NCBI GenBank assembly: GCA_900618065.1
Contig: UYIL01000003.1
Location: 1,488,001-1,552,000 of the forward strand
Source of the DNA: Streptococcus thermophilus
GTDB lineage: Bacteria; Actinomycetota; Actinomycetes; Mycobacteriales; Mycobacteriaceae
Direction: 5' to 3'
DNA length: 64,000 bases
Part shown: positions 29,960-38,641 of the stretch, in pieces
How positions within the stretch are numbered: the stretch's first letter is position 1
How the letters are laid out: every line of letters begins with the position of its first letter
Program-made: the position numbers and the translations under genes
Notes under the pieces: generated by a model
The model's database searches: none
Told to the model about the DNA's origin: nothing
Seen by the model: only the letters and a program-made list of their open reading frames with translations

Positions 29960-31687
29960 GTGTTCGAGTCATTGTCCGACCGCCTGCAAACAGCGCTGAA
30001 AGGTCTGCGGGGCAAGGGCAAACTCACGGAAGAGGACATTAACGCCACCGCCCGTGAGATCCGCATCGCGCTGCTTGAAGCCGATGTCTCCCTGACCGTT
30101 GTCCGCGCCTTCATCAAGCGGGTCAAGGAGCGCGCGCTTGGTGCCGACGTTTCTGAAGCACTGAACCCGGCGCAGCAAGTGATCAAGATCGTCGACGAGG
30201 AATTGACCAACATCCTCGGCGGCGAGACGCGCCGCCTGAACCTGGCGAAGAATCCGCCGACCGTAATCATGCTCGCTGGTCTCCAAGGTGCTGGTAAGAC
30301 CACCTTGGCCGGCAAGCTGGCCCTGCACCTGAAGAAGCAAGGGCACGCCCCCATGCTTGTGGCCTGCGACCTTCAACGTCCCGGTGCTGTCCAGCAGCTG
30401 CAGATCGTCGGCGAGCGCGCCGGGGTGCGCACCTTCGCGCCGGACCCGGGCACCTCCCTGGATTCCTCGGACCACGAGATGGGCACCTCTCACGGCGATC
30501 CGGTTGCCGTGGCCCAGGCGAGTATCGACGAAGCCCGCCGCACGAACGCCGACGTGGTCATCATCGATACCGCCGGCCGGTTGGGTATTGACGAAACTCT
30601 AATGACCCAGGCCCGCAACATCCGCAACGCGGTCAACCCGGACGAAGTTCTCTTCGTCATCGATGCCATGATCGGCCAGGACGCGGTGACCACTGCGCAA
30701 GCCTTCGCTGACGGTGTGGACTTCACCGGTGTCGTGCTGACCAAGCTCGACGGTGACGCTCGCGGTGGCGCAGCGCTGTCAATTCGTGAGGTGACGGGCA
30801 AGCCGATCCTGTTTGCGTCGACAGGCGAAAAGCTCGAAGACTTCGATGTCTTCCACCCGGACCGCATGTCCAGCCGGATCCTCGGCATGGGTGACCTGCT
30901 CTCCCTGATCGAGCAGGCAGAGACCATGATGGACCAGCAGAAGGCGGAAGAAGCCGCCATGAAGCTGGGCTCCGGTGAACTGACGCTGGAGGACTTCCTG
31001 GACCAGCTGCTGATGATTCGCCGCATGGGTCCGATCGGCAACCTGCTGAAGATGATGCCCGGCGGTAAGCAGATGAACGACATGGCCGACATGGTCGACG
31101 AGAAGCAGCTCGACCGGATCCAGGCCATCATCCGCGGTATGACGCCGCAAGAGCGTGAGGACCCGAAGATCCTCAACGCATCCAGGCGCAAGCGCATCGC
31201 TAAAGGTTCTGGCGTGACCGTCGCCGACGTCAACCAGTTAGTGGAGCGCTTCTTCGAGGCCAAGAAGATGATGAGCAAGATGGCCAACCAGTTCGGCATG
31301 TCCGGAATGCCCGGTATGCCGGGCATGCCCGGTGTGGGTGGCGGCCGGTCCGCGACGAAGAAGCAGCCGAAGGGCCGTAAAAACAAGAAGGGCAAGCGTA
31401 AGCCGCCGAAGAAGCAGACTGGGCCGAAGATGCCGCCAATGGGCGGAGCACCCGGCGCCCCCGCCGGCCCTGGTGGCATGCCGGGAATGCCCGGCATGGA
31501 TGGCATCGATCCGGCTGAGTTGAAGAAGATTCAGGAGCAGCTGCCTCCCGGCATGGACGGGCTGGACTTGAGCAACCTGAACAACATGGACATGAACGAG
31601 ATGATGAAGCGCATGGGCGGCATGCCAGGAATGGGCGGCATGCCCGGCATGGGCGGCTTCCCGGGTTTCGGGGGCAAGAAGAAATAG
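29960..31687 (+). CDS. ffh: Signal recognition particle protein Ffh
   Basis: A 575-residue SRP54 GTPase: N domain from FESLSDRLQ, G domain with LQGAGKTTLAGKLA near residue 110, DTAGRLGIDE near 203 and TKLDGDARGG near 263, then the Met-rich M domain that binds 4.5S RNA and signal peptides. Beyond the M core there is a low-complexity extension of about 130 residues with Gly-Met-Pro runs (about 446-460, 507-516, 552-570) and a basic Lys/Arg patch between. GTG 29960, preceded by GAGGGAG, is preferred over the TTG at 29939. E. coli Ffh has about 453 residues, so the tail is the unusual part. Confidence 0.96.
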   Translation: MFESLSDRLQTALKGLRGKGKLTEEDINATAREIRIALLEADVSLTVVRAFIKRVKERALGADVSEALNPAQQVIKIVDEELTNILGGETRRLNLAKNPPTVIMLAGLQGAGKTTLAGKLALHLKKQGHAPMLVACDLQRPGAVQQLQIVGERAGVRTFAPDPGTSLDSSDHEMGTSHGDPVAVAQASIDEARRTNADVVIIDTAGRLGIDETLMTQARNIRNAVNPDEVLFVIDAMIGQDAVTTAQAFADGVDFTGVVLTKLDGDARGGAALSIREVTGKPILFASTGEKLEDFDVFHPDRMSSRILGMGDLLSLIEQAETMMDQQKAEEAAMKLGSGELTLEDFLDQLLMIRRMGPIGNLLKMMPGGKQMNDMADMVDEKQLDRIQAIIRGMTPQEREDPKILNASRRKRIAKGSGVTVADVNQLVERFFEAKKMMSKMANQFGMSGMPGMPGMPGVGGGRSATKKQPKGRKNKKGKRKPPKKQTGPKMPPMGGAPGAPAGPGGMPGMPGMDGIDPAELKKIQEQLPPGMDGLDLSNLNNMDMNEMMKRMGGMPGMGGMPGMGGFPGFGGKKK

Positions 31688-31718
31688 GGTCCGCTGCCTT
31701 GGCGGCGCGGGGCTTGAG

Positions 31719-31823
31719 GCCATGAACCTCTGGCTATGAACTGAAAGCGCTGCATCGGAGTGGCGCATTCACCCATTGACAGTCCCCGGCCAACTACTCG
31801 GTTCATAGCCAGAGGTTCATGGC
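31719..31823. repeat. 105-bp element bounded by perfect 23-bp inverted repeats
   Basis: Positions 31719-31741 and 31801-31823 are perfect reverse complements; 59 bases separate them. It lies in the gap between ffh and the convergent acyltransferase gene. No T-tract follows, and no target-site duplication is evident (TTGAG before, ATTTC after). The arm itself contains ATGAAC twice, 14 bases apart. It could be a MITE-like insertion, an insertion-sequence relic, or a bidirectional terminator/RNA hairpin. Confidence 0.75.
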
Positions 31824-31856
31824 ATTTCAGGTAGCAAACACCGCGCACCCTGGACG

Positions 31857-34193
31857 CTAATAAGAGTTCAGCTCCCCGGGTGCTTCAACCGCGGGGTTGT
31901 CAGGGTCTGCGGGGGAGTATGGGCCGTTCGGGTGGGCTTCGCCGCCGGGGCTTACGTTAGTGGGAGCAGGGTCGGCTGATCCCGGCGCAGGCGGGGCGGC
32001 CGTTTCCGGCGCAGGTGGGGCGCTTGGGCTGGCGTTGGCACCGTCGACGGCATCGCCGTTGTAGGGAATGCCCCGGACCTCGAAGATCTCCCGGAGCTTC
32101 TCCCACACCAGCGGCGTCGTGGTGCGGGCATAGGCGTTGGAGATGTGGTTCTGGTCGCGGTAGACGTGAACGTTACCGATCACTGGCGGGCACAACGTGT
32201 CGTCGCAGAACCAGTCGGCTGTGTCCAGGGACCACTGGTGGTTTTCTGGGAAGAGGAACTCCTGGCCAGGGTCTGCGAAGCCATAGACGGTTTCGCGGAC
32301 GGTCGAGCAGTACTCCATGGAGTTGCCGGCGACGAGGCACTCGTTGGGGTCCATATGCTCGCCCTCGCGGCTGAACACCCACGGGTTGTCGCGGATGCCC
32401 AAGAACGGGATGTCATTGAGACGCAGGGTATCCCACACATTCGCGTAGGCTGCCGGTACGAGGTCGGGGCCGACACTGCCTTGGCCAGCGCGGCCGGCCG
32501 GCCGGGTGGAGGTGGACACTGTCAGGTCCGGGTCAAGTTCGATGATTTCCTGGAAGGCGCGCTGGGACCACTGGGCGCATACCTCGGACACGGTGTCCAA
32601 GTCGTCGAGAACCAACGGGCACTCTTGGCGCATGTACGGCACGACTTTGAAGCCGTGCTCGCGCCCGAGGATGTCCAGCGGAATGATCCAGGGTTCTGAG
32701 TGAGAACCGCCGAAAATCACCACGGTGGTCTCAGACTCAGTGTCACCGTAAACGCAGTGCTCTCCTGGCATGACATCGGCCGGCTGGTCCATCCAGATCA
32801 GGCAGCCGTCGCCGACAGTCGGCGGGAACATGTCGGCGATGAGGGTAGGGTCCGGCTTTGCTTCCGCGTCCGGAATATCGGCACCGAAGCGTGCCATTAC
32901 GCCTGGGTAGGTGGCTGCGTCGAGGACTTCTTCGGCATCGTCTACTTGACGGGCAAAGACCGGTTGGATGGCCAGCAGACCTACCAGCAGTAGTGCGATG
33001 ACGGCACCGCCGGCGGCGCGGAGGCGGCCAGGAAGCGTCATCAAGCTTTCTTTCGCGCGTTGAACGGGCTTATCCGTCGTCTTCGGGCGCTTGCCGTGCT
33101 GGCGCAGTGGATCCTCGACCAAAGCGTAGGTCAAGTGCGCGAGGGCCAACGACAAACCGATCACAAGGATGCCCAAAGCTACCGACGGAGTGTCGCGCTG
33201 GGACTTCACCGTGAACAAAATGAGCAACGGCCAGTGCCACAGGTAGAGGGAGTAGGCGACCTTACCCAGCCACTTCATTGGGGAGGACGCGAGCACGCGG
33301 GCGACGGAGTGATCCGGACCGGCCACAACGACCAAAGCAGCGCCGAGCAGCGGAAGAAGCGCCGCAGGGCCAGGGAACGCTAGAGACGTGGAGATGACAA
33401 AGCCGGTGATGGTGATCATCACCAGACCCAGACCCGCCGCGAGTGAGCGCAACCGCGCTGGAATGGCATCAGTGAACGGGATCATGGCCAGCAGCGCACC
33501 GAAGCTGAGCTCCCACAAGCGGGATGGGAACGCGTAGTAGTTCTCTGGCGTGCCAACCAGCCCATGACGCGATGCGTAGGCAAAGGACGCAATAGTGACC
33601 AGCGAAAGTACGACGATAGCTCCGCGGCGCAACCGGGCCACTCCGATATGTGCACGGGTAGCCAAGATCGCCACAATGATCCCGGCCGCGATAGCGAAGA
33701 GGTAGAACTGCCCCTGCACGCTCATGGACCACAAGTGCTGCAGCGGGGAGGTCTCCGACCCTGCTGCCGCGTAGGCGGCATCCTGCGCGGCGAGCTCGTA
33801 GTTCTGGTAGTAAAGCACGGACGCGGTGAACTGGCGGGTCAGCTCCACGCTGAGCAGTTCCGGCGTGAGAAATTTGATGCCCAGGTAGGTAGCCGACAGC
33901 ACCACTGCCAGTGCCGGGAGGAGACGGCGCGCGGTGCGCCACAACGGCCACCACGGGTTGAGCGACGGGTTCGGGCGGACCGCGTAGCGCAATTGAGCGC
34001 CCATGAAGAAATAACCGGACAGCAGCAGGAAAACGTCGACGCCGCCGGAGACACGTCCAACAAAGACGTGGAAAACCACCACCAAGGCAATGGCGAACCC
34101 GCGCAGGCCGTCAAGGTCGTTGCGGTACGTCAGCCTAGGTAAGGGGGCTTGCCCCTGTTCGCGTGGCTTCTGGGTGCTTACCGTTGTAGTCAT
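31857..34193 (-). CDS. Membrane O-acyltransferase (OafA-type, acyltransferase 3 plus SGNH domain)
   Basis: A 778-residue protein. The N-terminal acyltransferase-3 domain (about residues 20-400, ten or so hydrophobic segments) begins with NDLDGLRGFAIALVVVFH, containing the conserved Arg and His. After a further helix an extracytoplasmic SGNH-hydrolase domain follows, with nucleophile block VIFGGSHSEPW and DQNHISN carrying the Asp-x-x-His pair. A Pro/Ala-rich tail of about 60 residues ends the protein. Such proteins O-acetylate cell-wall glycans or glycolipids; in corynebacteria trehalose mycolates are one known target of this superfamily, but the substrate here cannot be read. ATG 34193 avoids a non-conserved extension to 34280. 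Confidence 0.88.
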   Translation of the reverse strand: MTTTVSTQKPREQGQAPLPRLTYRNDLDGLRGFAIALVVVFHVFVGRVSGGVDVFLLLSGYFFMGAQLRYAVRPNPSLNPWWPLWRTARRLLPALAVVLSATYLGIKFLTPELLSVELTRQFTASVLYYQNYELAAQDAAYAAAGSETSPLQHLWSMSVQGQFYLFAIAAGIIVAILATRAHIGVARLRRGAIVVLSLVTIASFAYASRHGLVGTPENYYAFPSRLWELSFGALLAMIPFTDAIPARLRSLAAGLGLVMITITGFVISTSLAFPGPAALLPLLGAALVVVAGPDHSVARVLASSPMKWLGKVAYSLYLWHWPLLILFTVKSQRDTPSVALGILVIGLSLALAHLTYALVEDPLRQHGKRPKTTDKPVQRAKESLMTLPGRLRAAGGAVIALLLVGLLAIQPVFARQVDDAEEVLDAATYPGVMARFGADIPDAEAKPDPTLIADMFPPTVGDGCLIWMDQPADVMPGEHCVYGDTESETTVVIFGGSHSEPWIIPLDILGREHGFKVVPYMRQECPLVLDDLDTVSEVCAQWSQRAFQEIIELDPDLTVSTSTRPAGRAGQGSVGPDLVPAAYANVWDTLRLNDIPFLGIRDNPWVFSREGEHMDPNECLVAGNSMEYCSTVRETVYGFADPGQEFLFPENHQWSLDTADWFCDDTLCPPVIGNVHVYRDQNHISNAYARTTTPLVWEKLREIFEVRGIPYNGDAVDGANASPSAPPAPETAAPPAPGSADPAPTNVSPGGEAHPNGPYSPADPDNPAVEAPGELNSY

Positions 34194-34277
34194 ACAATCT
34201 TGTCCGGCGTATCTCGCTTGTATGTTTTTGTCGATCTCCGCAGACCTTACCGGTCTTGTGCTGCAATGCTCATAACC

Positions 34278-34316
34278 CACACCTCTTTTGGTGTGAAGGT
34301 CAGCAGCGGGTAGGGT
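34278..34316 (+). promoter_or_regulatory. rpsP: rpsP promoter region
   Basis: TTGGTG (34288-34293) and TAGGGT (34311-34316) are spaced by 17 bases, a good sigma-A-type promoter; transcription would start near 34323 and give a leader of about 146 bases. A 6-bp hairpin CACACC/GGTGTG (34278-34295) overlaps the -35. The remainder of the 275-base gap holds no gene that I can support. Confidence 0.55.
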
Positions 34317-34468
34317 GTTTCAAGCTGCGTTAGCGTCGACCCCGGTAGTGCTATTACAGCACGTAACCGGCCGGCCAGTCACACGCAGGGAAATCCAAGG
34401 GTTGAACCGGTCTGCCGAGAAGCGGCGGATGTCTGCACTGCCCAGTGACCGTAAGGAAGTACTTAAAC

Positions 34469-35011
34469 ATGGCTGTCAAGATCAAGCTGCAGCGTGTGGG
34501 CAAGATCCGCAATGCCCAGTACCGTGTCGTCGTTGCCGATGCCCGTACCCGCCGTGATGGTCAGGTCATCGAGAACATTGGTATCTACCACCCGAAGGAA
34601 GAACCGTCGCTCATCCGCATCGATTCTGAGCGTGCACAGTACTGGCTCGGTGTCGGTGCCCAGCCGACTGAGCCGGTAGCGGCTCTTTTGAAGGTGACCG
34701 GCGACTGGCAGAAGCACAAGGGCCTCGACGGTGCTGAGGGCACCCTCAAGGTTGCTGAGGAGAAGCCGTCCAAGCTCGACCTGTTCAACCAGGCTCTCGA
34801 GGAAGCTGCTGGCGGACCGACCGCTGAAGCCATCACCGAGAAGCGCAAGAAGGCTAAGGAAGAGGCGGAGGCGAAGGCCGCCGCTGAGGCTGAGGCTGAA
34901 GCAAAGGCTGCTGCTGAGGCCGAGGCTGCAGAGGCAGCTGAGGGCGAGGCTGAGTCCGCTGACGCTGCTGAGGACGCACCGGCTGAAGACGCTGAGGCTG
35001 AAGAGAACTAA
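34469..35011 (+). CDS. rpsP: 30S ribosomal protein S16 with acidic C-terminal extension
   Basis: A 180-residue S16; the first 85 residues ([20 protein letters not shown], then [12 protein letters not shown]) are the conserved ribosomal core. Residues from about 125 on are almost entirely Ala, Glu and Lys, then Ala/Glu/Asp, doubling the protein length compared with E. coli S16 (82 residues). Extensions of this kind are known in Actinobacteria. ATG 34469 has TAAGGAAG upstream. rimM and trmD normally follow rpsP but here a minus-strand three-gene module intervenes. Confidence 0.97.
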   Translation: MAVKIKLQRVGKIRNAQYRVVVADARTRRDGQVIENIGIYHPKEEPSLIRIDSERAQYWLGVGAQPTEPVAALLKVTGDWQKHKGLDGAEGTLKVAEEKPSKLDLFNQALEEAAGGPTAEAITEKRKKAKEEAEAKAAAEAEAEAKAAAEAEAAEAAEGEAESADAAEDAPAEDAEAEEN

Positions 35012-35092
35012 ACGGAGAAGCAGAAGGCGGGGTTCACACCGCCCTTCCATGAACCTCCTCAAGCGTCATGGGGCGACTCGGCTCGGTGAGAG

Positions 35093-36421
35093 CTAACTAG
35101 ACGCGCTATACGCCCGCGCGGCCAGCACATGTTTGCACGGCCCGCGGGTGTCTTTGTGTTTGGCGAACCAGAAGCAGGTGCAGGTGAATGCGTAGGTATC
35201 GTCGTTAAGCTTCACGGTGTACTCATTGGAGCCGGAACGCACCGTGAAGGCGTCCCCGCGCGGAGTGACCGCGTTTTTAGCCAGTAACTCTTCAGCGTTG
35301 GCAAGCCGCGTGTTGAGCTTGCCCACCACGTCCGGGTCGAGCGGCAGCGGGCGGTGGAAATACGATCCTGCCGCAAGATCGAAGCCGACTTGGCCAGTTG
35401 AAGCGAGGACCTGAAGTGCGTCCTCCACACGGGCGGCCGTCAGCCCGGTTTGCACCGCGAGGTCATCGATGTCGATGCGTGGCTCAAAGGCCAGCACGGC
35501 AGAAATGAGATCAGCGTCGTCCGCAGCGTGCTCGCTGCCCAAAGACATCAGCAGCGACCCCTCGCCGGAGAAGCCGCGGGTCTTCACCGGGCTGATCACC
35601 ACTGTGAAACGCGAGCCGGGCAACTCGAACACCCAGGCAGAGGACTGTGGTTGGGAGGCCGCAGTGGTGTCGGCGCTGTAGATTGAGAGCTTGGTCACGT
35701 ACGGCAGCAGCGGGATGATCGGCTTGAGCCGCTCCGGGCCCGCCAAACACACCGCGCCAGGTGACGGCTTCGTGGCAAGCCGCAAACTCCGCAGCGCGGG
35801 CGTGGCCCACATGACGCTTTTCGGGGTAGACGCCCCCGGTAACGACATGATGAACTTCTTCGCTTGCGGGCCCGCAAGCTCATGTTGCAGGGTCATCGAG
35901 GCGCTGATGCGCTGCGATTCGGCGAGACCTTTCACCCACCGCAACGGCAGTTTCACCTTCTTTTCCTCCAAGGTGGCATCCATGGTGGTGACATTGAGCG
36001 CGTCGTCTGCAACGTTGAGATGCAGCGGCGCACCCGGTGTGATGCTTGCTAACGCTTCGCGCAGGGGGATGTTGATGTCCACGTTGGTTACACCGGCCTG
36101 CTGGGACTCGGCGTCAAGGTCAGAGACATCCAGGCGGGCATACGCGCTGCAGCAACCGGAGAAAGACTCGAACCGTAAGCCCTCGGGCGTTGAGGTGACC
36201 ACCGGGTCGAGGGCCGCGATCGCGGCAGCGTTCATGGGGGTGTAGAACCGCTTCGCGGCGTAATCCGCCACGGTGAGCATCCCGCGGGCGACGATGTGGG
36301 GGTTTTCCACGAAGCCGCTGAAGAAGTGCGGCTCGTCCACCCGGTCGAGCGTGCCGCCGCTAGTGGCCAGCTGCAGGCCTTCGTTGGTAAGCGTGGATGG
36401 GTGAGCGTAGGTGTAGTGCAT
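35093..36421 (-). CDS. SWIM zinc-finger protein
   Basis: A 442-residue protein whose C-terminus carries a SWIM motif, Cys-x-Cys-x12-Cys-x-His (C414, C416, C429, H431), usually a DNA- or protein-binding zinc site. The N-terminal 390 residues show no recognised enzyme motif. It is the last gene of a compact minus-strand operon: its ATG at 36421 follows the upstream stop codon directly. In other bacteria SWIM proteins of this type sit beside HEAT-like DUF6493 proteins and sometimes MoxR ATPases and VWA proteins, an association linked to conflict or stress functions; that link is from memory and the role here is unknown. Confidence 0.85.
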   Translation of the reverse strand: MHYTYAHPSTLTNEGLQLATSGGTLDRVDEPHFFSGFVENPHIVARGMLTVADYAAKRFYTPMNAAAIAALDPVVTSTPEGLRFESFSGCCSAYARLDVSDLDAESQQAGVTNVDINIPLREALASITPGAPLHLNVADDALNVTTMDATLEEKKVKLPLRWVKGLAESQRISASMTLQHELAGPQAKKFIMSLPGASTPKSVMWATPALRSLRLATKPSPGAVCLAGPERLKPIIPLLPYVTKLSIYSADTTAASQPQSSAWVFELPGSRFTVVISPVKTRGFSGEGSLLMSLGSEHAADDADLISAVLAFEPRIDIDDLAVQTGLTAARVEDALQVLASTGQVGFDLAAGSYFHRPLPLDPDVVGKLNTRLANAEELLAKNAVTPRGDAFTVRSGSNEYTVKLNDDTYAFTCTCFWFAKHKDTRGPCKHVLAARAYSASS

Positions 36422-38641
36422 CTATGTCTCCGTCTCCTTGAGAAGGGCCGCCGCTGCTTGAGCCGCCTTCGATTTGCCGCTGAATGATTCAAGCCACTCA
36501 CGCATTCGCTTATCGACGCCCACGTGGCCGGTCTGCAGGCGCACGTTGCGGTACAGCTCAATGAGTTTGGCTAGGTCGCGGGCTTTGTGGTCCAGGCGGG
36601 GAAGCAAGTGGTCCAGTAGATCGCGCACGTAGCTGGGGTTGATGGTGGCGGCGTCGGTGAGCCCCGCAGCCCACCGGCCGAGTTTGATGTCGTCGAATTG
36701 AACCCAGGCTTCAGCAACAGTGTCTGCGGGGATAGAGTGCGCGAGCCGCGTGGCTGTCAGCTCCGCAGCCCGGGCACGTGCCTCCCTGCTGGGGAGATGC
36801 AGGGCGAGGCCAACAAACGCAGCGGTGTGGAACGTCCACTCGCCGGGGTGCCAGAATAAGACGTCGATGACGTGCTCGATGGGGTAACCTGCCCCATCAT
36901 GTGCGGTGCGCATCGTTTCTAGCCATGCGTAGGTGTAGAAGTCCGTGCAGCTGGGCGCCATCATCGCTACGCGTGCCGCGAGGTCGGGATTTTGCCAGTT
37001 ATCCGGGTTTGGCGGTGCTTGAAGCCAGAAGCCTTCCTCAGTGTCAAAATCCTCCCAGCCGTTCACGGTACGCCGGAAGGTGTGGCCGCTGAAGATCGAC
37101 GGTTCGGTCGTCGCGTACTGCGCATACGTGTACTTTTTCGCTTGGACGATCACGGGTGCGAGGGCTTGCTCGGACTCGTTCGCGCCGAATTCGTTCAAGC
37201 GGGTGAGCGCGAGGCGGTAGTCAACCGGATCAACGTCTTCGGCGTTTGCGTAGGTAGCGAGACGGCGGTGGAACTCGGCGGTGTCGACGCGGCCGAAAGA
37301 GTCGGTGGGAGTAGAAAGCATCGTGTGCGGCGGACGTTGCCCGCTGAGTGCCTGTGCGGCAGGTTTGACCCAGTCGAGGTCGAAGCCGACGCCTTCGTAG
37401 AAGGGCCCGAATTCGAACGCGCCGGTGATTTCATCCGGCAAGCACCTGCACAGCGTCTTTTTGGCGAAGCCACTGCCTCCATCAAGATCTGGAATCACCG
37501 GCGCGAGAATGTCGAGGGCTCGCGGGCCGGTGCGGGCCAGCCAGGCGACGAGCAGCTCTACTCCCACTGGATCCGGGGTGGCGAACAGTTCCCGCGTGCG
37601 AAACAGGGCGTCGTCGTCAGTGAAGGCAACGACCGGTTCTGCCTCGACTGGCGCATATTCGACTTGAGACGAAGCGGCAGCAGACACGGCGCCGCCGACA
37701 AGCTCCGCCGCCATGACGGGCGACAGGGAGTCCGCGTTCGCGGCCACGAGCTCGTCACGGCCCAGGTCGCACAGCAAAGCCGCAGCGCCCCGCACCACAG
37801 CGTCCGCGTCGTGGTACAAAGCGTTCATAGCAGCATCGGCAATCAGGCCGTGCAGATCCTCGCGCCTGGAGGCAATCGCATCCAGCATCTTCAACGCATT
37901 AATCCCGGCAGCATTAGAGGCGCCGAAGGCGTGGGGTGCCACGGCGGCAAAAGCATCGTCGTCAAGCCGCGAAAGCCTTTTGAGCTGCTTAATGGCAAAG
38001 AACGCGTTCGAGGGAACCCCAGAACTCAGCGCAGCGAACAGCAGGCGCTGCCGGGTGGAGAGCTCTTCTTCCGTGGGGTTGAAGTCGGTGAAGTGCTTGC
38101 TGAACCATTGGGTGAGGGGCCTGGAGAAGCCGCGCCCGAGTGCAATGAGCATCTCGTCGAGTAAGCGGTCCCGGTCGATGAGGTGTTCCGCATCGAGTGC
38201 AACGAGGGTTTCGGACCAGCGGCCGTCGTAGCGGTGCGCCCCGAAGACATCCTCGAGCACCGCGAAGCTAGCCAGCCGGGCGCCGGGGAATGAGAACAAC
38301 TGCCACAGGGGTTCTCCGCGCAGTTCTGGGTCGTGCCATAGCAGGAAGTTGCGCTCGAAACTCGATTCACCGATGAAAAGTGCACTGTAAGCGTCGTCGT
38401 GCGCGATCTCGACGCCTTCGAACACCTCACGTAAGCGCAGCTCAAAGAATGTCTTTCCGGTGCGGGCATCCCATTTCTTCCCGCCCGGCGCATAGTAGTA
38501 ATCCTCTGCGTTGCGCTTGACCGGAATCTGCTGAATCGCCTCGTAGGCCTCGCGCAGTGAGATCCCCGGCTGGTACCAAGAGTGGTGGCGCTGCCGGTGC
38601 TCGGGGTCCATCGCCGTGAATGTCTCGTCGAAGTACGTCAT
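36422..38641 (-). CDS. Solenoid-like protein A of SWIM module (DUF6493-like)
   Basis: A 739-residue soluble protein, helical and Ala/Leu-rich in the middle (about residues 170-330, LLFAALSSGVPSNAFFAIKQL and following blocks), consistent with HEAT-like repeats. It is a clear paralogue of the next upstream gene: N-terminal SWYQPGISLREAYEAIQQIPV aligns with its SWFQPGMTLEQAYEAIRAVPV, and the last 60 residues agree at roughly three of four positions. DUF6493 is my best family guess. ATG 38641 overlaps the upstream stop (ATGA) and has GAGGCGG before it. A CGTCGATAAGC copy at 36508 encodes Gly-Val-Asp-Lys. Confidence 0.72.
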   Translation of the reverse strand: MTYFDETFTAMDPEHRQRHHSWYQPGISLREAYEAIQQIPVKRNAEDYYYAPGGKKWDARTGKTFFELRLREVFEGVEIAHDDAYSALFIGESSFERNFLLWHDPELRGEPLWQLFSFPGARLASFAVLEDVFGAHRYDGRWSETLVALDAEHLIDRDRLLDEMLIALGRGFSRPLTQWFSKHFTDFNPTEEELSTRQRLLFAALSSGVPSNAFFAIKQLKRLSRLDDDAFAAVAPHAFGASNAAGINALKMLDAIASRREDLHGLIADAAMNALYHDADAVVRGAAALLCDLGRDELVAANADSLSPVMAAELVGGAVSAAASSQVEYAPVEAEPVVAFTDDDALFRTRELFATPDPVGVELLVAWLARTGPRALDILAPVIPDLDGGSGFAKKTLCRCLPDEITGAFEFGPFYEGVGFDLDWVKPAAQALSGQRPPHTMLSTPTDSFGRVDTAEFHRRLATYANAEDVDPVDYRLALTRLNEFGANESEQALAPVIVQAKKYTYAQYATTEPSIFSGHTFRRTVNGWEDFDTEEGFWLQAPPNPDNWQNPDLAARVAMMAPSCTDFYTYAWLETMRTAHDGAGYPIEHVIDVLFWHPGEWTFHTAAFVGLALHLPSREARARAAELTATRLAHSIPADTVAEAWVQFDDIKLGRWAAGLTDAATINPSYVRDLLDHLLPRLDHKARDLAKLIELYRNVRLQTGHVGVDKRMREWLESFSGKSKAAQAAAALLKETET

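Noticed and set aside
34260..34468. Possible tRNA or small RNA before rpsP
   Set aside because: No cloverleaf or T-arm consensus could be drawn; only a promoter and a short hairpin are visible.
35047..35058. CCATGAACCTC after rpsP matching part of the 23-bp inverted repeat
   Set aside because: Only 11 bases agree and the second arm is absent; chance similarity cannot be excluded.
36992..38164. 390-codon plus-strand frame opposite solenoid protein A
   Set aside because: No motif or ribosome-binding site; the opposite frame is supported by its paralogue.
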